Under the pieces are notes generated by a model. It searched no databases. It was given only the letters and a program-made list of their open reading frames with translations, and had not been told where the DNA came from. 64,000 nucleotides of DNA from contig JAAOMT010000129.1 in NCBI GenBank assembly GCA_016748015.1, forward strand, positions 793,280 through 857,279, read 5' to 3'. The stretch's first letter is position 1. Every line of letters starts with the position of its first letter. This DNA comes from Geosiphon pyriformis. Lineage: Eukaryota; Glomeromycota; Glomeromycetes; Archaeosporales; Geosiphonaceae. Below are positions 10,365-22,760 of the stretch, piece after piece. The position numbers and the translations under genes were made by a program.

Positions 10365-12397
10365 TCATTCAGCTGTTTTTAAGGCATCAGCTTTAACATC
10401 AATAGGCTCATGTTCCCAAAGGAACAACAAGTTAGAAAACACCTTATTATCCAAACCAACTGGATGCTCTGAATTACCAGACATATCAATATCCTCCATG
10501 CAGCATTCTTTTTTTAAAGAAACCACTTCCCTTTCCAACTTACCAATAATCTTACTAAAAGAACTCATGTGTACCATAATCTCATTGACCTTAAGGCCAA
10601 GTTTACTGCTTGAGACCAAATCCTCATTAATAAATTGCTCAAACAATTTGACCAAGGAACCAACTGGTTTAACAATAGACTCAACCAAAGTAGAAAGCTT
10701 GACCAAATCAGATTCCAAAGAAGCCAACCAGGAAGACACTAAGGAATCACCAACAACCATAAAAAAGGAAATAGAAGCTGCCAAGAAAGGAAACTCAGAA
10801 GAATCCAGGGAAGTAGAAGCTTTCACATAAGAAACACCACTCACAAAATGAGACTTAAAAACCTTGAGAACCTTGGGAGTAGGAGGTGGGGAAATCTTGC
10901 AATCTACAGCCAGATGGCCTATTTCTTGACACTTAAAGTAGTGCCAGCAGCCAGGAGTTTCCCACCAGATATGGCATTTCATTAGAGTACCAGTCTTGAC
11001 TACAGTAGAATCCAAATTACCTTGAAAGTCAAATGTAACCAAAGCAAACTGGAAACAATAACCAGAATCAGGAGAATGAGAGATAAAACATGTTTGACCA
11101 CCAATCTAAGAAATCATATTACTGATTTCAAAAGCAGTACAGCCAGGGGAAAGATTGACCAATTTGGCCTTAAACTTATCACGAGACAAAATAGTCTTAT
11201 TTTGATTCACCAAAGGGAGGATTCTAACACTATTCTTGCCCATCAAGACTAACCAATGCTTCAAGACAGACACAGCAGAGTCTAACTTTTCAAAATAAAC
11301 CACCACATACTGCCAAATACCAGCAGGCTTCAGCACAACACGAGTAACACTACCAAATACATTGAGAGCCAACTTAACGTCAGCAGCAGACACACCCAAA
11401 GATATATCACGCAGCACAACAGCAGCAAGAGGAGAACCAGATTCAGAAACCACCAAAGACTTGGCAATTTTGAGAGTGGCCAAATGAACAGAACTTGTAA
11501 GCTCAACCAGAAATGCAGCTTTTAAAGACTGTTGAAAAGCAAACTTTACACAGAAAAGTTTCACATTGTCTTTTGAAACAGATTTAGCACCCAAGAAACC
11601 ATGTACAGACTGAAAAACAGTCTTAACATGAGTCAATTTGATCTTAAAAGTAGCACCAGGCACCAGAGTGGAGGCCACCCACCCAGCAAACCTTTGACGA
11701 CTAATAATAGTTTCCCAAGCACTACCAGAAGTAACACCAGAAACTAGAGGAGGAGATAAATCAGTTTCCATTTGATCAGCCCAGTTCCCAAGAACAGGTG
11801 ACCCAACAAAAAGAGATTGTTTTGCTTCCACTACTGGTAATGATCTGCTGAAAGATACTACATTTGGCAACACAGCCAGTGGTTGATCTTGGCCTATCTT
11901 GGATGATGTGTTGGATGATGCTATGGAGATCTCATCTAAGATCTCATTGGAAACCAAAAGGGGTTCGGTATAACAATAGCAGAGGCAAGCGACTGCCTCC
12001 ACTTTTCTGAACTTCTGGTCTTTTTGACCATTTTTTTTGAAAAGGTGGTGCTAGAAGCACTAGGTGTCAAATCTATAGAGGGGAAGACCAGCTTATTTAC
12101 CAGTCTATTATTAAAAACTTTTGGGCTCTTGGTTGGGGTGGAGGCAACACTGGGACTAATCCAGATGTGTCTTTTTGAGGGGACTTTGACTGGTGAAAAA
12201 CCAGCCAAAGATAAAAAAGTTGTTTTAGTGGCTATCAAAGGCAGCTTATCACAATTACTGAGTAAAGGAAAGACTTCTAAAACGTTTTGCCTAGTTGCTT
12301 CTACAACAGAGAGAGCTCCTCTGATTGAAATTTTATTAGATATCTTAGGACAGATATTAGGTGCAGCTTTTTTATTTTTTGCTCTGGTCGTGGTCAT
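10365..12397 (-). pseudogene. LINE ORF1-like protein (RRM, CCHC knuckle, coiled coil)
   Basis: The frame starts at 12397 (MTTTRAKNKKAAPN), is basic and Ser/Thr rich at first, and shifts frame between about 12000 and 11940. The main part (to 11106) contains an RRM-like fold: AAVVLRDISLGVSAADVK, then FGSVTRVVLK and YVVVYFEKLDSA. A stop at 11106 is followed in the same frame by the rest, with a zinc knuckle CFKCQEIGHLAVDC-like motif whose first Cys has become Tyr (HYFKC), and a heptad-rich C-terminus that may be a coiled coil (about 10500-10750). ORF1 proteins bind the element RNA and form the particle. One frameshift, one stop and the lost Cys make this a recent pseudogene; the remaining frame is unusually well preserved for this window. 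Confidence 0.7.
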
Positions 12398-12425
12398 AAA
12401 ATTAATAAGACAAAGAGTTTAATTT

Positions 12426-13200
12426 CTAATTAATTTATTTTTTAAATAGCCAGCATAATTATTTAATTTAAATTCAATAAAGTTTTATTAAATATATATT
12501 ATAATTTTTATATTAAAAAACATAAAAATTTACTAATAATAATGAAAAAGTATTTTAATTAATACTTTTTTTAATTTTTTTATTGAAACTAAAAGAAAAA
12601 TTTTGTTAAAAAATTTTTTAAATTGTATTTTAACAGCTTGTAACAAATTTAATATTTTTTATAAAAACAATTTTTTGGTTTAAAAAGCATTTTTACTTAA
12701 TTTTTTGTTTTTATAATAAATTTAATTATAAAAATTGTAATTAGTTTTGTAAAACATATATAAATTTATAATTTAGTAGACTAATATTATTTAAAAAACA
12801 ATTTATTAATAATCAAAATATGTAAAAAATTTATTAAGTTTTTTAATAAATATTTATAAAAATAAGATTAATTAAATTATAACAAATTTTGGTCTTATTA
12901 AAAATTAAAAAATACATAATAATTTAAATTATAATAAAATTTTCTTATTTTTATTTTGAAAAATTTTTTATACTTTTTTTTTGTATAAAATTAAGAGATA
13001 TAAATATTTATGTAATTATTAAATTAGTTTTAAGTTTGTAATTAAGACAAATAAGATTAAAAATCAGTATTTTATTTAGCTGTTAATATTTTTATTAATA
13101 ATACTAGTTGAGTTAATAATAGTTAAATTATTATTTAAATATATTTTGAATATTATAATTAAATTTTTTATAATTAATAATATTTTAAAAAAAAAAAAAA
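12426..13200. other. AT island, no gene seen
   Basis: About 775 bp, nearly all A and T, between the start of the half-LINE (minus) and the start of LINE-a (plus). It ends in a run of A just before the LINE-a 5' end. No frame, repeat unit or RNA gene is recognisable. Confidence 0.5.
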
Positions 13201-13344
13201 AAAGATAGTAAAAAAATCTTTCTCTCGTTGATCCCCTGGCTATGACGAGAACATATATTTTGTTAATAGAATAGCTTTTTTTTTTCTCTTTCTCCTCTTT
13301 AGCTTGCAGTTATTTTTCACAATATGCTACTCTTTGTTGCAATA

Positions 13345-15236
13345 AAACTGGCAAGCTCATCTGCTGGTGGTTCTGGTTCTGGATTGACTGGGTTGGGGAC
13401 CCAGTCTGGGGTCAAGAAAAAAGTGTGAGTTGAAAGTGTCTACTCTTGTGGTCCATTATATAAGAAACTTAGAAAACCTGACATTGCTGGTAGAATTGTG
13501 GACTTATCTGCTGGCCCTCTATCTACTGCTCTGTTATATTTGGGCAATGAAGAATGTAAGGTATCATGGAAAAGTGAAGTTGAGAATGACAAATTCAGCA
13601 TAAGTGGTATGTTAGATATAAAGAATATGGCAAACACAGTTGCCAAGGAAATGAGCTATGCGGAATTAAGAGAAAATGACGATATGAACATAACTACGCC
13701 AAGAAAAACCCAAACCCGAACTTACATGCTGAGCAATCCTTTAAAAGCTCCAATGTTTGACATTATAAGTGATGATGAAAATGCGTTGAGTTTTCCATTG
13801 CCAAAGTTTATTAATTCCAATCAGCTGCCGTCTGTTAGGTCACGTGTCCTGGAAAAATGGAGCTTCGAGCCAGTAAAATCATTTGCTTTGGATGTGGAAT
13901 TGCCTGCTGTACCTGAAAAAACTAGTAGTGATAAATTAATTTCTATCAAGAGAATTTTTTATCATGTGAATGGTTTTGGGAGAGCTTCTACTTCCTTAAA
14001 ATTTCCAAAGATCATCAGATCCTCCTTTACTTCTGAGCTGAGTCTAAATATGGCTAAAGAATTGGCAGTTAGGGAAAAAATTTTAGTCAATAATATGATT
14101 AGGAAACCAAACAGCCATTCGAATTAGAAAGTAATAATCAAAGAGATTCCAGTAGATCTTTTCAAATTAGCAGTTGAATCAGTTTTTTCTAAATTTGGTA
14201 AGATTGTATTAATTAAAATACAGTTGATTGGTTTATGACAGAAAGCTTTGGTGGAGTTTGAATCTCCTGAGATTGTTAACTTTGTTGCTTCCAAATGGTC
14301 AGTTCTCATGGGTAAGGACTCTGTGCAGGTGGCTTTGGCAATTAATGACAAACAATTATGAATTTTGAGGGATCAACATCAGGCTTTGTTGTACACATTA
14401 CTAGTTAGCACAACTGCTCATAATTTGTTTGGTCTGCTGGAATCATATGATGGAAGAACTTGTTTCATTGGCTGTAATCCTAGTTTGTATGTTCATGACA
14501 GATGTGCTGTGATTTGTTTCGAGAATGAAACATCCAAATTGGCTGCTATTGATTTTGTTCTTGTTTTTAAAGATGTGAATCTATGCTGGACTAATCTTTT
14601 TTTGGCATGTTGTGCCAAGTGCGAACAATTTGGTCATACTTCTGAAGTGTGTTTGGTTGGTGAGAATTCTGGAGTTCATGAGAAACAGGTGATGACTGAT
14701 CAGGATTAAGTTTATTTGGCATATATTTATAAGAAAAAAAAGGCTCTTGTTGTACATCCGGTTTCTTTTGGTGGTAAAACTTAGACTCAAGTTGCTGGTA
14801 ATATTTCACCTCATGCAATTTTCTCAATTCTTTTTGGTGCTAGTCAGTTTCCTGGTGCCAAAATGTTTTTATTCACTTCTGTTTCCTCTGATAATTCAGA
14901 CTTGTATAATTATATGGCTTCTTTGGAATGCTCTTTGGGGCTTCTGGCATTTTGAAAAAATTGAGTTTCATAGATTTGGCACCCCCAGTAGTCACTTCTG
15001 AAGTCTCTCCTCTAGTTGTTTCTGTGTATATGGCCTTTGGCTTGGATTCAGATTTGGCTTTGAATGGTGCATTGGTGTCTTCCATTCCTCTTTCTTCAGC
15101 TGTCAATAATACAGTCATTAACTTAAGTTCAAGTAGTTCTAAGGTTCTGACCACCAAAGTTGGTGGTTTAGAATCCAAGATGTTGGCCTTGGAAGTGTCA
15201 GTTAAATCTGTTTTGGAGAAGTTGAACCATTTATAA
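13345..15236 (+). pseudogene. LINE-a ORF1
   Basis: Homologous to LINE-b ORF1, whose ATG is at 41664; here that ATG is lost. A stop near 13425 is followed by an open part (13498-14127). An RRM-like segment then reads IIKEIPVDLFKLAVESVFS and QKALVEFESPEIVNF, interrupted by stops. The zinc knuckle CAKCEQFGHTSEVC (about 14608-14650) has intact C-x2-C-x4-H-x4-C spacing. A C-terminal heptad stretch (KVGGLESKMLALEVSVKSVL, about 15150-15220) is probably a coiled coil for oligomerisation. ORF1 coats the RNA for retrotransposition. Confidence 0.75.
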
Positions 15237-15239
15237 CTT

Positions 15240-16140
15240 TGTCTTCTTCTCAATAAATGATTTTGTCTGAAAAATTGCAATATGTAATATAAGGGGCTTA
15301 AATAACTCAGCCAAACAGACTGATGTTATTTGATGGCACAAAGATATAAACAATCTGGTTTCAATTTTCACTAAAATAAAACTCAAGAGTAAGATTCGCC
15401 CATGGTTAGTCAACAAATTTGATGGGGTTCAGGTGTTTATGTCTGGTCTGAATTCTGGTTACATGAGTTCTGGAATTGCTATTGTTATGAACAATTTTTT
15501 AGCAAAGCATGTTTACAAAGTTTCTGAGGTGTCTGGTTGGCTCCTGTCTATTAAGCTGTTGTTTAAGAATAAACTTTTTGTGTTAATTTTGGGTCTTTAT
15601 GCTGGTGTCTCTGCGTCAGTTTGGTTTTCTTAAGCTGGTGAAATCAACTTTCTTATTGTGAAGACTGTTAATGAGTCTTTTTTTATTGTTCTTGGCAGTG
15701 ACTTTAATGAGGATGGGTCTCAAAAGTGTGCTAGTTTTAAAAAATGCTTTAATTTGGGCTTGATAAATTCTCTAAATGGGAGTCCTGCTGCAAAAACACC
15801 CACTTGATGCAATTCTCATGGTGTTTCAAAAATGATTAATTATGTGTTTGTCTCCTCAAATCTGGTTAATGCTATTGTGGATTGTAGTGTAGCTGATATT
15901 ATGAACCATTTTGATACTGATCACATAGCTGTTTCTGTCTTTGTGGGTTTAGATGGTTTGCTTAATGTTCGACTGAATTTGCTGTGCAAACAAGTGAATA
16001 AGAACCATTGGAAATTTGATGTCAAAAATACAAATGATGCTAAAAGGTGTGAGTTTATTGCATCTATGGCAGCCAATGCTGCCATGTTTTTGGATGATTT
16101 CTCTTTGGCCAGTCAGTTTTCAGATCTGGATGCTATGTAA
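15240..16140 (+). pseudogene. LINE-a endonuclease domain
   Basis: APE-like endonuclease that nicks target DNA in target-primed reverse transcription. The N-terminal part is full of stops. From 15433 the frame shows the conserved strands (AIVMNNFLAKHV, LFVLILGLYAG). The catalytic block LGSDFNEDG is present near 15690 with its Asp and Asn, and the last motif TDHIAVSV keeps its His (about 15920). A stop at 15631 and others split the frame. LINE-b has lost different catalytic residues in the same domain. Confidence 0.75.
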
Positions 16141-18170
16141 GACATTATTTGCAAGATTATGATTCTTTTAGCAAATATAACATTCAAAAAAAAGTGGTTC
16201 AAGGATTTTGAAGATGTTTTTACTAAGGTGTCTTTCAGGTTTCATAAGCTGAAATTGCTAGTTTCTAAATTGGTTAAGGCTTTGTGTTCGGTCTCTAGTG
16301 ATGATTTTGCTTCTTTGCTGGAGGTGTAGAACAGGCTTGATTCTGCTGGTACATCAGCAGTAAGGTCTCTTTTTCTTTCAGGTTCTAATTTTGGTTTTAT
16401 TTGTTCTGCACTGGCCAAGACAAGAAAGTTATACTGCTTTTCCAAATTGCTGGAATCCAGGTGCACTGAGAAGTCCTCTATTAAGCAGGCTATTAATAAA
16501 AAAATGGAGAATTTCAAGTTGGACAAAGACCACACCATTAGGAGTGTGTTGGAGCATTTTTTTTGCAAAGTGGTATTAGACTATTTGGTTGTGGATGATG
16601 AACTGGTCTTGGAGCCTAAGTTGGTCAAGTCTAAGGTAGATGTAATAATAGAGAGATGGACTAAGAAGCATGGAGTGGTAACTGATATCTTAAATAATTG
16701 GACTTGTCAATATTAGCCCTTGGATTACATCTTTGATGGTGCTTTTTCTAACATAATGAGCTCAATTGGTTTTGATAAAATGTTTACTGTAGTATCAAAT
16801 CTGTCTGATAGGAAAGCGGCTGGTCTTTCTGGCATCTTGAATGAATTATGAAAGTGCTGTAACAAGTCAGTTTTAGATATGCTTTTGGTATTTGGTTCGT
16901 GAGTCTGTTCTTGGTCCTTGAAGAAAAGCCTGGGTCTTGATGATTCCTAAACCATATGAATAAAAAGGTGTTCTTATAAACACCTATCTCATAGCGTTGA
17001 TAGAAACGGCCCACAAAATTTTTTCTAAGATTCTCTTAGACAGAATTTTTTTAGCTTGCAGCACTTTTGATATTCTTTGTAGAGATAACTTCTCTGTCTT
17101 AAAAGGTACATCGATACAATCTCTCATTTTTGCTGTTGATTCTGTGATTGAAGATGCTTTAGAAAAGAACCAGGAGCTGTGACTGGTGTTACAAGACATA
17201 CATAAGGTCTATGATTCTGTTGGGTGAATTTATCTCAAGAAAAGCTTAGTTAGAATCAAAATATAACAGGTTCATTAAATTTTTTGGTGGAATTCACAAT
17301 AGTTGTGTTAATAGAGTAATGACAGACTTTGGTTTAACTGATGGGTATCATGTTTATGATAGTTTAGATCAGGGAGAGGTTTTCTCATCTCTTTTTTAGC
17401 GCATTTTCTATGATTTGCTTTTGTGTGAAGTCAAAAAACAAGAAAGTATGTGTGGATACAGGTTGAATTCTTATTTTGTTTCCAAAAATAGCCAGGCAGA
17501 GTCTCAAGCTGGATTAACATCATTTTTTGCTGTGGGTGCTTTTGTTAATAATACCATTTAGGTTGGTAGTAGCCAGGCTGCTACACAACATATTCTCGAT
17601 GTTGCTGGTGAATTTTTTAGATTTAATGACATTTCCATAAACAATGACAAAACTGTGGTCATTCCTATTAATTATTGGATAGCATCTCCACATCTAACTA
17701 TCAGTAACATACCAATTTTTATCGCAAAGAAAGATGAATCTTACTGTTATCTGGGTATTTTTTTATCAACTGAAGGTTTGTCAAAGCCTAGTTTGGCTAA
17801 GACTCATTTGGATGTGCGTTTTTTTGTTAATTTTGTTCTGAGAAAGACAATCTTGAATAAGCAATTTGCTTATTTGGTGTTGGCAGTTCTGTTTCCAATT
17901 ATTGGCTATAGGACTCAGTTTAGTTACGTTCATCTTAGTGTGTGTAATAAGTGGGATGCTCTGATCCGCAAGTGTTTGAAGTCTAAATCTGGTCTTTCTC
18001 ATGATTTTCTCAGTGATGTACTTTATCATCCATCCCTATACAACTTGAAATCTTTTGAGCAAATTCAGGCTGAGAGCAAATCTGCTTCTACAGTTTTTTT
18101 TGCAAATTCAACTAGTATTTTGGATTGGTTGTTCTCTCACAGATCTCATGATCTTCAAGTTCTTAGCTAG
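16141..18170 (+). pseudogene. LINE-a reverse transcriptase
   Basis: The RT region begins with a linker (16447-16716) and domain 0 around SDRKAAGLSGILNEL (16800). It continues through DILCRDNFSVLKGTSIQS to an active-site box that reads AFVNNTI where FADD-type AFVDDTI is expected (about 17545), so both catalytic Asp are Asn. A stop replaces Trp directly after. The thumb region from 17655 (VVIPINYWIAS, CYLGIFLSTEGLSKP) is open to 18170. Non-functional. Confidence 0.75.
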
Positions 18171-19925
18171 AACCCTTGTCACTCTTTACAGTTTCTGGCT
18201 CATGTTAGAGTAGATTCTTTGGACAATTTTTTGGCTGGTATGGTCCGTATTTTTTCTGGGTATGATTTGTCTCTGGGTGGCTCTCTGGTCAGTGCTTTTT
18301 GTCTCTATGGTGGAACTCTTTTGTCTTTTGTTCTTGGTGAGCCTGTTTATTGTAAATATGTTGCTTTTCTTTAGCATTATGGAGTTGCTTTTATGGAGCA
18401 ATTGCATGACTAGAATAGTGTTGTTTTCGATTGGAAGACATTCAAATGTTGGAAGTGGTTGGATCTTCATGACTCAGTTCCCTTGTAGTTTGAGTTTTTG
18501 GTTCACTTTCTTGTTGGGGTAGATTCTTCATCTGTCTACCCTCTGCTTTTGGATGGCTGCTTCTCTTTTAACATTCTTTAGTCTGATGAGTTTGGTATTG
18601 TTAGTAATAGTCTCTTGAGTGTTGATGCTAGTTATCTGTCTGTGTATATAGATGAGTCTCTTAGTGGGTTGGAGACTTTAGGTATGAAGGCTGGTGCTGC
18701 TGTTTTTTTCGAAGATGTGGATTTAGGTTTGAGTGTAGAGGTGTTTGGTTTGGTTTTTTCTACCATGACGGAGTTACAGGCCATTGCTTTGGCTCTTGAG
18801 TGTGTTCTTCTTTTTTGTCATGTGGATTTGTTCTTGGATAGTCAAGCTGCTCTGGATGCATGCAAGATGGAGTCTTTGTTGATTTGCCCAGATTTTAGAA
18901 ATCAGTGTTGGATCAAACATTGCCACATTTTGAATGTTATCCATCATAAGAATTTAGTTGTTAATTGGGTCAAAGTTAAAGATCACTCAGGTGTTTTGAG
19001 CAATGAGCATGCTGATAAATTGGCTAAGAATGCTGTATTTTCGGATTGGTTTCTGCCTCACTTGGTTGGCAAGTGTTTTTTAAAAGCAGGTGGTACTGCA
19101 ATTTCTGGCAACTCTAGACATTTTGTTCATAATGTTTTTAAGTCTGTTTATTGAGCATGTTATGAAATTGGTTCTGGTTCACAGATCATGGTGGGCAGCT
19201 TGCGTGCTGATATTGATTGGTACAGATCATCTTTGGTTTGGCACCCAAATTCACACTTAGCTGCTGGTTTTACTAGCATGTGGACTGTTGGCTTCCAGAT
19301 GTATTTCATGAAGGTCCTACATTATCAGCTTTCTGTTGCTATATGTAAACAACTCTATGATAAGTGTTATCCCAGTGTAGTATGTTTGTTCTGTGGTGAT
19401 GTTGAAGTTTCAGACCACATCTTTTCTTGTTTTTTTAATGCTGCCATACGCGCTTGGCTGTTGGATGCTTATGCTTCTGCTTGGTTGGTGCATTCTGGTT
19501 TGTCTCGTTCTTTTTTGTGCATTGTACAATTGTTGGCCATTTGTGCTGCTGACATGAAAGTTGGCTCTGCTTTGTATAAGGGTTTTGTTCTCAATGAATG
19601 ATACCATGAATCTGTTGCTGTTTTTAAGGACTTGAAAATTGCAAGTCTCAATATTGTAAGTTTTGTACATGAGTTTTGTCTTGCTTTTCGGAAAGATATT
19701 TGGTTGGTTCATGCCAAATACCAGGCTTTCATAGAGAAAAACAATCTGATCCCATGTGATGGTTCCATTCCTGTTTCAGTTGCTGGTCTTTCTTTGGTGT
19801 TTTCAGCTGGTGTGATTAGGTTGTTAGAAATTGCAGATGCTTTGAGTATTGGTTTTGAGTTTTGTAAATCTTGTTTGTTTTTTTCAGGTATTGGAGACTT
19901 GGTCTCTGTTAATATAAGTGTATAG
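18171..19925 (+). pseudogene. LINE-a RNase H and C-terminal finger
   Basis: RNase H occupies 18615-19154: SVYIDES, MTELQAIALAL, LFLDSQAALD and VKVKDHSGVLSNEHADKLA carry the Asp, Glu, Asp and Asp of the fold in the right order. The His of the usual GHxG motif is kept as DHSG. A stop at 19152 separates it from a C-terminal part (19188-19601) with a Cys/His finger, CLFCGDVEVSDHIFSC, like the zf-RVT tail of plant and fungal LINEs. A last open piece runs 19632-19925. RNase H in LINEs degrades the RNA template strand. Confidence 0.75.
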
Positions 19926-19933
19926 TGTTGTTC

Positions 19934-19956
19934 TGATCAGCCTAAATGGTTGGTCA
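19934..19956 (+). other. LINE 3' hairpin, LINE-a
   Basis: TGATCAGCC and GGTTGGTCA pair over nine bases, with G-U wobbles, around a TAAAT loop directly after the pol stop at 19923. A conserved tail (gattcacacctagtttaga) and an A-rich end follow. Confidence 0.6.
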
Positions 19957-20090
19957 CGTGTTGATAATACATGATTCACACCTAGTTTAGATTATTTATA
20001 TGATGTATAGTACTAGGCTGCATTTGGACTTTATTCATTAAATGTAATAAAAAAAAATAAAAAATAAAAAAAATAAATAAATAATAACAA

Positions 20091-21890
20091 AATTATGACT
20101 ATATTTATCAATTAACAGATTATAAATGTTTTTTATCTGTTAATAATTTGTTGATTTTAATTGCCAAAAAAAGAAAACTTTACAAATACTTTGAAATTTT
20201 TTTATTAATAAAAAGTTTTTTAAGCTTAATTTAATTAAAATTTATTTTAATATTAGCTTTTTTGCTAATATGATTTTAAAAATAATAGTTTTTAACAAAC
20301 AATTTTTTTATTTAATATTAAATATTTTATAGTTTATTTAGTTATAAATTTCAATTTAGCTTTATTTTTAAAAATATATATTATAAATAAAATACTCTGC
20401 TTATTACAAAGAAAATTTTTCATTTGAATTAATTAAAAAAGATTTAAAATTAAAGATTAACTTATCAAAAAATTTTTTTAATAAGATTTTGTATTGTTTT
20501 TTTTATATGATTTAAAATTTTTTAAACAAGTACAAATTAAGAGCAAAATTGTTTTTAATATTAACTTTTTTAAATATTTTTAATATAGTAAATTATTTGT
20601 TTATTTGTTAATTTTTAAATTTATAAGTTTTTTAATTAAACTTTTAAAAATTTGTTGTAATTTTCTGTTAAGTTAAAAGTTAATTCAATAAAAAATTTTT
20701 GGCTAAAATAACAAGAATATTTTTATTATAAAGTTTTTATTATAAACAATTTATTAAGCACTTTTTATTTAATTGATAATTAATATCTTGAATATTTTAT
20801 TATTTATAATATAATTTATTTTTAAAAAAAATTTAACATAATATTTGACAATTATTTTATAAACAAATATGATAATATTTTTAATTAAAAAATATTTTTT
20901 CATTAAAAAAAATAAAACTGAAAGATTTAATGTTATATTAATTTAATATTACTAAAATTTTTTTTTATAATAATAACTTTTATTTGCTTAATTTTATAAT
21001 AGTTTATAATATTTATTGTTAAAATATTTACAAATTAAGCAGTTATATTGTAATTAAAAAATATTTAATAAAGCAAAATTAGATAATATTAATAGTTTAC
21101 AAATAATTTGTTAAAAAATTTAAGTTTGTTTAATATTATTAATAGTGTTTTAGCTTTTTTTAACAATTTAAATTTAAATATAAGTATTTATATTTATAAC
21201 TTAGTTTTAGTTTTTAAGTATATATTAATATTTTGTATAATAATAATTTATTTAAATAGTTAAACAGTTTTTAATATATATATTTTTAAACTTAAATTAA
21301 TATTATCAAATTTACATTATTTAAAAAAACACTAAATTATAAATATTGTTTTTAATAAAAATATTTATATTATTTAATTTAAAGTTAAAAGTTATTCTAA
21401 TATTATAAACAATAATATTATTAATATTTTTATTAATAAAACAGCTTATTTCTTTTTTTTTTGTTATTATTATTTAGAAAATTTTTTTTTAACAAATAAT
21501 ATTATAGTTTTTAAAAATATTTGTTATTTTATTTACAATATATATAAGACTTTATATTATGCTTATTAAAAACCAAATTTTGGTATTAAAATTATAAATA
21601 GTTTTTAATTAAAAATATTAATTAGTTGTATATTTTTTTGGTATAATATTTAAATTTAAATATATTATTTAAGTTTATTAATAAGTTTATTACTAATTTA
21701 TCTACTTATTTAATAAAAACAGTATATAAATAATTGTTTATAATAATTAAAAAATGTTTTTATAACAAATAATATCTTAAAATTTTATATTTATATTATA
21801 AAAAAATAAAACTTTTAAATTATATTTTTACTTATAAAATAAATATTAAAAGTTATAAAAAATTATTATTAAATTATAGAGATAACTTAC
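20091..21890. other. AT island, no gene seen
   Basis: About 1.8 kb of almost pure A+T between the LINE-a tail and the GyB target site. Before GyB inserted, this island lay directly upstream of LINE-b. No gene, RNA or repeat unit is recognisable. Confidence 0.5.
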
Positions 21891-21894
21891 ATGT

Positions 21895-22745
21895 TGTTAT
21901 AGGTGACTATTTCTAGTGTTGGATTAAATAACAAATCTATAACTTGGTGCTCAAATCTAGTTGCAGTTGATAGTGATCTGAAGATTTGTGTCTGAAAGAT
22001 TTGTATCTGAAGGGTTTGGTTGAGTTCTTTATATAATAAACAGAGATTCAATGGTAATAGTTTTATCTGTAGCTTTCTGAAACTGTAGTTTTGTTAATTT
22101 CTTTCTCAGCTTGATGGCCAGTATTCCTCCTGGTAAGCTATCCTCAATCAAGTATTCTACTCTTATTTTTGGGTCTTTTACCAGTTATGTTTATCCTAAT
22201 GTCAATACCCCACATGTTAATCCTCAATAAAGTTAGTAAACAACAATAAAATCAAAGCAAAAAATAAAGAAAAGAAAATAAAATAAAGAAAAAAAAGAAA
22301 TAAGCCAAGGCAATTTACAAGTTAGTATTCTGTCAATAGCCATGATTAAGAGCTATTATTCCAGTGTGGTTAAGTATCAATTATTATCAACATAAAGTGT
22401 TGATAGTAACAGCAAGTTTGAGATAACAAACAGTTATTTATTTGTGGTTTGGAAAGTTGTCTAGAGGAAATCTAAACTGAGAAGTCTGTCTTTTTAGCTT
22501 CTAATTTTACTGCTATATATACATAATTGAGATTCCTCAATTCCTCAATTCTTTACAACAGGAATCTTGCAATTCCTTTAAGAATTCTGGAATTTTGGAA
22601 TCCTGCAATTTCTTGTGAAAATCCTGTAATTTCTGGAATCCTGCAATTTCTGAAAGGAATTCTGGAATTCTACATTTTACTACGTCTACTTCTGATTGGT
22701 TAATAACTATGCTAATATATATTCCCTATATTTTTATAAGTAACA
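21895..22745 (-). repeat. 3' LTR of GyB
   Basis: Starts TGTTATAGGTGAC and ends AAGTAACA; 851 bp. It pairs with 40681-41526. An internal stretch near 22550-22670 repeats short phrases around attcctgcaatttct. Confidence 0.9.
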
Positions 22746-22760
22746 TTATTCCCTCCTTTT
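22746..22760 (-). other. polypurine tract of GyB
   Basis: On the minus strand AAAAGGAGGGAATAA lies immediately before the LTR start. This is the usual plus-strand primer of LTR elements. GyC has the close variant at 2648-2664 and GyA has CTTGAGGAAGAGATTA. Confidence 0.7.

Larger units (their letters stand above)
10130..12425 (-). mobile_element. ORF1-only half-LINE
   Basis: On the minus strand this 2.3-kb unit holds one long LINE ORF1-like frame and then, only about 100 bases after its stop, the same 3' tail and hairpin that end LINE-a and LINE-b, finishing in an A-rich run (plus strand tttatttatttattttttt). Endonuclease, reverse transcriptase and RNase H are absent. The organisation resembles mammalian HAL1 half-LINEs, which depend on the enzymes of a full LINE. 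Its ORF1 is not a recent copy of LINE-a or LINE-b ORF1: the layout is the same but the sequence is clearly different. The 5' end is set by the start codon and the drop into AT-rich DNA and is approximate. Confidence 0.65.
13203..20090 (+). mobile_element. near full-length dead LINE (LINE-a)
   Basis: A non-LTR retrotransposon of about 6.9 kb. The 5' end (ctttctctcgttgatcccct near 13219) is shared with LINE-b at 41541. The order is ORF1 with RRM and CCHC knuckle, APE-type endonuclease, reverse transcriptase, RNase H, C-terminal Cys/His finger, short 3' UTR with hairpin, and an A-rich tail (20045-20090). Many stops and frameshifts interrupt every part, so it cannot move. Most stops are TAG or TGA where LINE-b has Trp, Gln or Arg codons. 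Confidence 0.85.

Noticed and set aside
10498-10830. Plus-strand Ser/Glu-rich frame
   Set aside because: Shadow of the coiled-coil end of the half-LINE ORF1.
12024-12422. Plus-strand frame over the half-LINE
   Set aside because: Shadow of ORF1; the minus strand carries the RRM, zinc knuckle and tail order.
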